Assembly: GCA_017860375.1 (NCBI GenBank) | Contig: JAGDMB010000146.1 | Location: forward strand, 1-8,573 | Length of the DNA: 8,573 nucleotides | Direction of reading: 5' to 3' | Source of the DNA: Bacteroidota bacterium | Lineage (GTDB): Bacteria > Bacteroidota > Bacteroidia > Bacteroidales > UBA10428 | Shown here: one piece after another, positions 1-5,188 of the stretch | Layout of the letters: the number at the start of each line of letters is the position of its first letter | Position numbering within the stretch: position 1 is the stretch's first letter | The notes under the pieces: generated by a model | What the model was told of the DNA's origin: nothing | Seen by the model: the letters and a program-made list of their open reading frames with translations, nothing else | Databases searched by the model: none | Program-made: the position numbers and the translations under genes

Positions 1-2
1 AA

Positions 3-1058
3 AGCAAAGGGAAAATGCTTTATTTTGAACATGTCGATGCCGCCCTGACCAAAACGATCGATTCTGTAAAGCTCAGGAATTCCGGTACGTTTCATTTTTC
101 AGCACAGGTAAAAATGCCCGATTTCTATCAGCTGCGGCTTGAAAACAACCAGATCATCAGTCTGCTTGTCAAACCTTCCGAGTCTATCAAGGTGAATGCC
201 AACGGAAACCAAATGACAAGCTCACTGGAAATTACCGGTTCTTCTGAATCGGAAAACCTGAATAAGCTAATCCGCTACCTTAACGAAACCAGGGTAAATC
301 TCGATTCTGTTGGCCGGTTGTATGCATCAGCAACTGCGGATACGATGCGTGAAAGACTTTACAAAGAATATACCGGAATACTGGAAAGCCATCGGAAGTA
401 TAGCATGGCGTACCTGCTGACCCATACGAATTCACTGACCTGTATCTATGTTCTTTACCAGGAGTTATCACCCGGAAATTATGTTTTTTATAAAACCAAA
501 GACCTGCAATTCTTCAAAATCGTCAGGGATACCCTGAATAAGTATTATCCCAAATCCAAGCATGTCATTGCTTTTCGCAAGAATGCAAATCGCATTTTAA
601 ACAACTACCAGTCGCAGGTATTGATGGAAATGGCAGATACCGTCAAAACGGGTCTTCCTGCAGTCGAACTAAAAGACATGAACGGCAAGGTTCGCAAGCT
701 TTCGTCGCTAAAGGGAAAATACGTTCTGCTCACCTTCTGGGCCTCATGGAATGAAGATTGCATAGAACAGAATCTTCTGCTGAAAGAAGTGTATCAAAGA
801 TACTACCGGCAAAATTTTGAGATCCTGCAGGTTTCCTTCGACAATTCACCGGAGGAATGGAAACATGCCATCCGTTTTGACGAATTGCCCTGGCTTAGTG
901 TTATTGATCCCACGTTTCCCCGCTCTGCCATTGCGGCTAACTATAATGTGCAAAGCCTGCCTTCCAATTATCTGATCGATAAGGATAATGCCTCCATACT
1001 GGCAAAGGATATAAGTCCGGATCAATTGATGGTGAAGCTGTCGGAATTATTAAACTAA
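3..1058 (+). CDS. TlpA/DUF4369-like thioredoxin-fold periplasmic protein, 5' end missing
   Basis: The frame is open to the left edge and the first visible ATG (position 15) falls inside a domain, so the real start and signal peptide lie outside the window. Numbering from that ATG, residues 1-100 resemble the DUF4369 domain (pattern 'LYFEHVDAA..TKTIDSVKL..SGTFHFS'). Residues about 100-210 are a helical linker, and about 212-347 form a thioredoxin-like AhpC/TSA-TlpA domain ('GLPAVELKDMNGKVRKLSSL', then 'LLTFWASW'). The likely cis-proline is P316 in 'QSLPSNYLID'. The redox motif is abnormal: where relatives have W-C-x-x-C, this protein has W-N-E-D-C (N246, C249), so the nucleophilic cysteine is gone. 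By family it should act in the periplasm, but a normal disulfide oxidoreductase role is doubtful. A structural, monothiol or binding role is inference. lpxH follows 11 bases downstream and is probably co-transcribed. Confidence 0.88.
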   Translation, partial: SKGKMLYFEHVDAALTKTIDSVKLRNSGTFHFSAQVKMPDFYQLRLENNQIISLLVKPSESIKVNANGNQMTSSLEITGSSESENLNKLIRYLNETRVNLDSVGRLYASATADTMRERLYKEYTGILESHRKYSMAYLLTHTNSLTCIYVLYQELSPGNYVFYKTKDLQFFKIVRDTLNKYYPKSKHVIAFRKNANRILNNYQSQVLMEMADTVKTGLPAVELKDMNGKVRKLSSLKGKYVLLTFWASWNEDCIEQNLLLKEVYQRYYRQNFEILQVSFDNSPEEWKHAIRFDELPWLSVIDPTFPRSAIAANYNVQSLPSNYLIDKDNASILAKDISPDQLMVKLSELLN

Positions 1059-1069
1059 ATCCTTTCTGC

Positions 1070-1861
1070 GTGGCTGAAAGAACCAAAATATTTTTCATCT
1101 CCGATGCCCACCTTGGACTTTATCCGGCGAACCGAAGCTTTGAACGTGAAAAAATGCTGGTTCAATGGCTCGACAGTATAAAAGGGGAGGCATCCGAAAT
1201 CTACCTGCTGGGCGATATTTTTGATTTCTGGCATGAATACCGAAAGGTTGCCCCCAGGGGTTTCACCCGTTTCCTGGGCAAACTGGCCGAAATGTCGGAC
1301 AGCGGAACGAAAATCCACTTTTTCACAGGCAACCATGATGTATGGGTTTATGATTACCTTCCTTCGGAAATCGGGTTGACGCTTTACCGTGAGCCTATCG
1401 TCCGGGACCTTGACGGCGTCCGCTTTTTCATCGGCCATGGTGACGGACTCGGCAGGGGTGATAATGGGTATAAGATCTTAAAAGCGGTTTTTACGAACCC
1501 TGTCCTTCAATGGCTCTTTAGTCTCATCCATCCCAATCTGTCTTTTGCTTTTGGTCATCGCTGGTCGCGTTCAAGCCGCTTCGCCAAGGGAATAATTGCA
1601 GAACCCTACCGGGGTGATGAACGCGAATGGCAGGTCGCTTTTGCCCGTGAAACTATAAAATCCAGGCCGTTTGATTACTTTATCTTTGGCCATCGTCATC
1701 TGGCCTTTGATATCCGTATTGGTGAAAAAACCCGGGTTATCAACCTGGGAGACTGGATCACGAACTTCACGTATGCAGTTTGGGATAACAAAACCCTGGA
1801 ACTCCATTCCATTCTGCCGGAAAAGGAGAAGGGAATACTGAGGAAAACCATCCAGGGATAG
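1070..1861 (+). CDS. lpxH: UDP-2,3-diacylglucosamine diphosphatase (LpxH-type)
   Basis: This is a 263-residue calcineurin-like metallophosphoesterase with every metal-binding block in order: D12 and H14 in 'SDAHLG', D49 and D52 in 'GDIFDFW', 'GNHD' at 87-90, 'GHGD' at 122-125 and 'GHRH' at 207-210. The surrounding sequence ('HFFTGNHDVW', 'GHGDGLG', 'FDYFIFGHRH') matches my recollection of the Bacteroidota LpxH-like family. LpxH hydrolyses UDP-2,3-diacylglucosamine to lipid X and UMP in the cytoplasm, facing the inner membrane, the fourth step of lipid A synthesis. The start is GTG at 1070; no purine-rich ribosome site is visible, which is common in this phylum. Eleven bases separate it from the upstream gene, so they probably form an operon ending at the terminator near 1908-1942. 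Length is close to the family norm (about 240-260 residues). An uncharacterised LpxH paralogue with another phosphoester substrate is possible. Confidence 0.9.
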   Translation: MAERTKIFFISDAHLGLYPANRSFEREKMLVQWLDSIKGEASEIYLLGDIFDFWHEYRKVAPRGFTRFLGKLAEMSDSGTKIHFFTGNHDVWVYDYLPSEIGLTLYREPIVRDLDGVRFFIGHGDGLGRGDNGYKILKAVFTNPVLQWLFSLIHPNLSFAFGHRWSRSSRFAKGIIAEPYRGDEREWQVAFARETIKSRPFDYFIFGHRHLAFDIRIGEKTRVINLGDWITNFTYAVWDNKTLELHSILPEKEKGILRKTIQG

Positions 1862-1891
1862 AGCAATAAAACAGGAAAAATAGCAGGAGGA

Positions 1892-1907
1892 TAGAGCGAA
1901 TGCTCTA
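1892..1907. repeat. Short perfect hairpin before the terminator
   Basis: TAGAGC (1892-1897) and GCTCTA (1902-1907) form a perfect 6-bp stem with a GAAT loop. It is followed directly by the A run that opens the terminator arm. It has no T run of its own. It may stabilise the 3' end of the lpxH transcript or be incidental. Confidence 0.45.
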
Positions 1908-1942
1908 AAAAAATCCCGGATTCATGGAAACCGGGATTTTTT
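1908..1942. terminator. Bidirectional Rho-independent terminator between convergent genes
   Basis: AAAAAATCCCGG (1908-1919) pairs perfectly with CCGGGATTTTTT (1931-1942), giving a 12-bp stem with a GC-rich core and an 11-base loop. Three bases on each side of that loop (TTC/GAA) can pair further. The A run on the left and T run on the right supply a U tract whichever strand is read. It lies 46 bases after the lpxH stop and 17 bases beyond the hppA stop, so it should end both transcripts. Confidence 0.88.
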
Positions 1943-1959
1943 ATCGCTTATGACTTTAA

Positions 1960-2256
1960 TTAGATCAGTGAAGTGGCCAGGGTAACGCCAACCACCACGA
2001 TCGAAACCATACTCATCAGTTTAATCAGGATGTTCAGGGATGGGCCGGAGGTATCCTTGAAAGGATCGCCAACCGTGTCACCGACAACAGCTGCCCTGTG
2101 GCAATCACTGCCTTTACCGCCAAAGTTTCCTTCTTCAATGAATTTCTTGGCGTTATCCCATGCCCCCCCCGAGTTGGCCATGAAAATGGCAAGGATGAAA
2201 CCGGTGGCTGTACTGCCTATTAATAGTCCCATTACACCTGCAGGGCCAAAAACCAT
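1960..2256 (-). pseudogene. hppA: C-terminal fragment of membrane-bound pyrophosphatase, out of frame with the rest
   Basis: This frame encodes the last part of the pyrophosphatase (98 residues from the ATG at 2256). Homology extends upstream of that ATG to about 2271 (residues PVVTG), so the ATG is probably not a true start. It contains the conserved 'FMANSGGAWDNAKK' stretch and the last catalytic helix 'GDTVGDPFKDTSGPSLNIL' (residues about 59-77), whose Asp and Lys residues bind Mg-pyrophosphate in the family. It ends normally in TAA at 1960-1962. It overlaps the upstream fragment by 25 bases in a different frame. The conservation of this piece shows the break is recent or artefactual. An eight-G run (2163-2170 on the opposite strand as C) lies inside it but stays in frame. 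Confidence 0.85.
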
Positions 2257-4118
2257 ACCGGTAACGACGGGAGGATCCCTTTTATTTCGCGGAACTGACG
2301 GCGAACTTCATCCACCATGGCTTGTGCAGCTCGGCCTACCGCATTCATGGAAAGCCCACAGAAAAGGAAGGCGGCCATGGAGCCGATAAAAGCTCCTACC
2401 AGCACCCTTGGATTCATGAGATCAATACGGAAGTAGGTCATGACATCCTGAATACCTGCGTTGTGAATTTCTATACCTGTTGCGGATTGAAAAGCAGCAG
2501 CCTTTTCAGGTAGCCTGGCCAGGCCCACCTTGATTTCCTCCACATAAGAGGCCAGTAAGGCAAGAGCGGTGAGAGCAGCCGAACCAATGGCAAAGCCTTT
2601 ACCGGTTGCAGCTGTTGTGTTACCCAGTGAATCAAGGGCATCGGTACGTTTGCGCACTTCGGGAGCCAGGTGGCTCATTTCGGCATTACCGCCTGCATTG
2701 TCAGCAATAGGACCGTATGCATCTGTTGCCAGAGTGATACCCAGGGTGGAAAGCATACCTACAGCCGCTATACCAATACCATAAAGGCCCATGCTGATAT
2801 TTTCAAAAGCAAAGTTGGATGCAAACAGGTAAGCCAGGATAATGGCGGTAGATACAATTAATACCGGAAATGCCGTGGATACCATTCCGGTACCAATGCC
2901 ACTGATGATTACCGTGGCCGGACCCGTTTTTGAGGCATTGGCTATACGTTTGGTAGGCCTGAAACCCGATGAAGTAAAATATTCGGTGGTTTTACCGATA
3001 CCGATACCGGCTACAAGTCCAATAAGCATTGCACCCCATACACCTGCATAATTGGGGATCTTCAGTACCCACAAAATCAGAAATGCAAACACGGCAATAA
3101 AGAATGAACTTATATTCACTCCGCGCCCGAGGGAGGCAAGAAGTTGCTTTTGTGAAGCACCTTCCTTTGTACGCACCAGGAATATTCCCAGGATTGAAAG
3201 TACTATACCTACAGCTGCAATAAGCATCGGAGCAATTACTGCATTGAACTGCGTGGTGGCGGGATCAAAACCGGAAAAACCGGCAGCTGCCAGACCGGTG
3301 GCAGTGAACCCTGTTGCACCCAGTGCTGCAGTTGAAAGAATGGAACCGCAATACGATTCATAAAGGTCAGCACCCATGCCGGCCACATCGCCCACATTAT
3401 CACCAACATTGTCAGCAATGGTGGCAGGATTCCGGGGATCATCCTCGGGAATACCGGCCTCAACTTTGCCTACCAGGTCAGCGCCCACGTCGGCAGCCTT
3501 GGTGTAAATACCACCGCCCACGCGTGCAAAAAGGGCCTGGGTGGAAGCTCCCATACCGAAAGTAAGCGTGGTGGTGGTGATGATGATGAGCTTCATCGAA
3601 GGATCACTGGCAATAGCCAGATTCGTTGTGTTATCCAGCGCGCCAACGATATAATTCAGGGCGTAGAACCAGATGGAAATATCAAGCAATCCAAGACCCA
3701 CAACGACCAGTCCCATTACAGCACCTGACCGGAAGGCAATCCTTAATCCATGGTTCAGCGATTTCTGAGCCGCGTTAGCCGTCCGGGCAGAAGCATACGT
3801 TGCCGTTTTCATGCCAAGAAAACCCGAAAGACCGCTGAAGAAACCGCCGGTTAAAAAGGCAAAAGGCACCCAGGGGTTCTGAATTCCTAAACCATAGGCA
3901 AGAATTGCAAAAACAGCCGTTAAGATAAGGAATACAAGGGTAACAACCTTGTACTGCTGTTTCAGATAAGCCATAGCCCCCTCACGGACATACTGGGCTA
4001 TTTTCTTCATCGTATCGGTGCCTTCCGATTCTTTCAGCATCTGCCTGTAGAAAAAATAGGCAAATCCTAAAGCCAGAATTGATCCGACAGGAACTAACCA
4101 GAATAAATTATTCAACAT
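2232..4118 (-). CDS. hppA: K+-dependent membrane-bound pyrophosphatase, frameshifted near its 3' end
   Basis: This encodes the first 616 or so native residues of a V-type ion-translocating pyrophosphatase, an inner-membrane pump that uses pyrophosphate hydrolysis to export Na+ and/or H+. It has many hydrophobic helices from residue 5 onward. The pyrophosphate-binding signature DVGADLVGKVE is at 210-220, followed by EDDPRNPATIADNVGDNVGD (225-244). 'GNTTAATGKG' at 499-508 has Ala, not Lys, at the position that sets potassium dependence, so a K+-dependent enzyme is predicted. Na+ pumping is likely from the phylum but unproven. After 'REIKGIL' (residue 616) the frame reads 12 unrelated residues to a stop at 2232. 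About 33 family-conserved residues are absent, and homology resumes in another frame. As written, the product lacks the last transmembrane and catalytic helices and should be inactive. The start ATG at 4118 gives a normal N-terminus. Confidence 0.92.
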   Translation of the reverse strand: MLNNLFWLVPVGSILALGFAYFFYRQMLKESEGTDTMKKIAQYVREGAMAYLKQQYKVVTLVFLILTAVFAILAYGLGIQNPWVPFAFLTGGFFSGLSGFLGMKTATYASARTANAAQKSLNHGLRIAFRSGAVMGLVVVGLGLLDISIWFYALNYIVGALDNTTNLAIASDPSMKLIIITTTTLTFGMGASTQALFARVGGGIYTKAADVGADLVGKVEAGIPEDDPRNPATIADNVGDNVGDVAGMGADLYESYCGSILSTAALGATGFTATGLAAAGFSGFDPATTQFNAVIAPMLIAAVGIVLSILGIFLVRTKEGASQKQLLASLGRGVNISSFFIAVFAFLILWVLKIPNYAGVWGAMLIGLVAGIGIGKTTEYFTSSGFRPTKRIANASKTGPATVIISGIGTGMVSTAFPVLIVSTAIILAYLFASNFAFENISMGLYGIGIAAVGMLSTLGITLATDAYGPIADNAGGNAEMSHLAPEVRKRTDALDSLGNTTAATGKGFAIGSAALTALALLASYVEEIKVGLARLPEKAAAFQSATGIEIHNAGIQDVMTYFRIDLMNPRVLVGAFIGSMAAFLFCGLSMNAVGRAAQAMVDEVRRQFREIKGILPSLPVWFLALQV

Positions 4119-4307
4119 AGGTCATATTGCTTAATGGTTAATAAATTAGAAAAATAATAAAATCGATTGATTTACAAATACATACAAGTGAATTTTATAA
4201 AAATACGGCGGTAAAGATAATACTTTTCTCCTACCGTGAAAGGAGAATAACTCCATTTTTTGAACCATAGTTTTTACCCTTTGGAGAGAGGAGGGAGAAA
4301 ATCCGGT
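4119..4307 (-). other. AT-rich intergenic region upstream of hppA
   Basis: These 189 bases between the reductase gene and hppA presumably hold the hppA promoter and leader. The part nearest hppA (about 4134-4210) is very AT-rich. On the minus strand the best match to TAnnTTTG is TGTATTTG near 4172-4179, but no TTG lies at the right distance, so I call no promoter. A 7-bp inverted repeat is listed separately. No small gene or clear terminator for the reductase gene is visible. Confidence 0.5.
4226..4247. repeat. 7-bp inverted repeat in the hppA upstream region
   Basis: TTCTCCT (4226-4232) and AGGAGAA (4241-4247) are perfect inverted arms with an 8-base loop. On the minus strand no T run follows, so it is not a standard terminator for the reductase gene. 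It could be an operator or leader hairpin for hppA, or chance. Confidence 0.35.
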
Positions 4308-5075
4308 TTAAAGCAAATAAGGCAGTATTGCCTTTCTGTTTTTTGGATAGTCGGGAAACTGTTCGTTGTACCATTTGTGGTTGGACAGCGCCCGCGGGAC
4401 AAGGTTGGCAAATGTCCACAGGGCAAACGAAAGTCCGGCCAGCGACCAGGTAGCCATCGCCCAGCCTGTCCACTCCAGAAGTTCACCAAAATAATTCGGA
4501 CAGGAAATCCACCTGTATAAACCGCCGCGCGGTATTTTATATCCCGTCTCGCCCGGACGGCGAAGGCTGAACAACACATGATCGGCGTGTTGATTGATTG
4601 CGAACCCGGCAACGAAAAGGACCATTCCGCCTATGAAACGGATATCGCTCAGCCAGCTCACCGGATAATCCAAAGAAAAATGGAAAAGATGCAAGCCGTT
4701 GAAAAATGTGTTGGCTGCATTGAAGAAAATACCCATACCAATAATCAGGAGGGGCATGTCTCTTTTTGCACTGCTGAAGCGAAAGGGGAAAATAAAGGAC
4801 CGGTGCAGGTAATGCACTTCCCAAACGATCAGAAAAACCAGCATGGTGATGCTGCGCTGACCGCTGCCGGTCAAATAATATACAAGCATCAGCACGGCCG
4901 ACGGTGCTTCCATAAGGATCCACCCTAGACGGTTCGACAGGTTAGGGCCCCACCCTTTCCGCAAATGCCTTCCATACGGTGCGGAAATATATAAAAGCAG
5001 CAGAAAAGTACCAACAGCAAGCGCTATCCAAAAGAGCTGGAGAAAATTGAAAAGATTGAATGACGGGAAAAGCAT
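4308..5075 (-). CDS. Steroid 5-alpha-reductase family membrane protein (3-oxo-5-alpha-steroid 4-dehydrogenase-like)
   Basis: This is a 255-residue polytopic inner-membrane protein of the SRD5A/PF02544 family, with length close to the human enzymes (about 255-260). It carries the family landmarks: 'RLGWILMEAPS' with E56, 'HYLHRSF' with Y89, 'AINQHAD' (159-165), 'LRRPGETGYKIPRGGLY' (171-187), 'CPNYFGELLEWTGWA' with N194, and the C-terminal 'DYPKNRKAILPYL' (242-254). By recall, E56 and Y89 align with the catalytic Glu57 and Tyr91 of human SRD5A2, and the Asn, Arg and C-terminal blocks with its NADPH site. The expected chemistry is NADPH-dependent reduction of a delta-4 double bond next to a 3-keto group. 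Gut Bacteroidota homologues reduce steroid hormones and 3-oxo bile acids. The natural substrate here is unknown and could be another enone lipid. The start ATG at 5075 sits just downstream of a good promoter candidate. Confidence 0.88.
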   Translation of the reverse strand: MLFPSFNLFNFLQLFWIALAVGTFLLLLYISAPYGRHLRKGWGPNLSNRLGWILMEAPSAVLMLVYYLTGSGQRSITMLVFLIVWEVHYLHRSFIFPFRFSSAKRDMPLLIIGMGIFFNAANTFFNGLHLFHFSLDYPVSWLSDIRFIGGMVLFVAGFAINQHADHVLFSLRRPGETGYKIPRGGLYRWISCPNYFGELLEWTGWAMATWSLAGLSFALWTFANLVPRALSNHKWYNEQFPDYPKNRKAILPYLL

Positions 5076-5091
5076 TATACAGGTTTTTGTT

Positions 5092-5131
5092 TATGCACTA
5101 AATGTAGGTACAATAATTTCAAATGGCAAAA
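5092..5131 (-). promoter_or_regulatory. Bacteroidota-type promoter candidate for the reductase gene
   Basis: Reading the minus strand, TTTTG (5131-5127) is followed after exactly 20 bases by TACATTTA (5106-5099), one base off the TAnnTTTG -7 element. The expected transcript start near 5092 leaves a leader of about 17 bases before the ATG at 5075. The match is by pattern only. Confidence 0.5.
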
Positions 5132-5137
5132 TAATTG

Positions 5138-5174
5138 TTGACTTGTATTGTTGTTTTTCCTAATTTGCCCGTAT
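5138..5174 (+). promoter_or_regulatory. Bacteroidota-type promoter candidate for the HhH barrel gene
   Basis: TTGAC (5138-5142) is followed, 20 bases after the TTG, by TAATTTG (5161-5167), which resembles TAnnTTTG with one spacer base missing. A start near 5174 gives a leader of about 15 bases before the ATG at 5189. This supports that ATG over an in-frame TTG at 5135, which lies within the promoter. Confidence 0.5.
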
Positions 5175-5188
5175 CAAACCGTTATGTT

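Noticed and set aside
2163..2170. Run of eight C (eight G in hppA) as a phase-variation site or cause of the hppA frameshift
   Set aside because: The reading frame is conserved on both sides of it (ANSGGAWDNA), and the frame break is about 100 bases away with missing sequence, so slippage here does not explain it.
2232..2256. Programmed ribosomal frameshifting or two-subunit pyrophosphatase at the fragment overlap
   Set aside because: A frameshift would still leave about 33 conserved residues missing, and no slippery heptamer with a following structure is evident. Deletion fits better.
1973..2389. A 138-codon plus-strand open frame opposite the end of hppA
   Set aside because: It is the reverse of conserved pyrophosphatase sequence in two frames, with no ribosome site and no recognisable protein features.
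3541..3595. Repeat of GTG/ATG-like triplets as a microsatellite
   Set aside because: It encodes the hydrophobic 'LIIITTTT' helix of the pyrophosphatase in frame and is explained by codon use.
4274..4612. Overlapping minus-strand open frames in the reductase gene region
   Set aside because: They are out of frame with a strongly conserved SRD5A-family protein and show no conserved motif of their own.
5135..5188. Upstream TTG start adding 18 residues to the HhH barrel protein
   Set aside because: It would bury the signal peptide and falls inside the promoter candidate. The ATG at 5189 gives a normal secretion signal.
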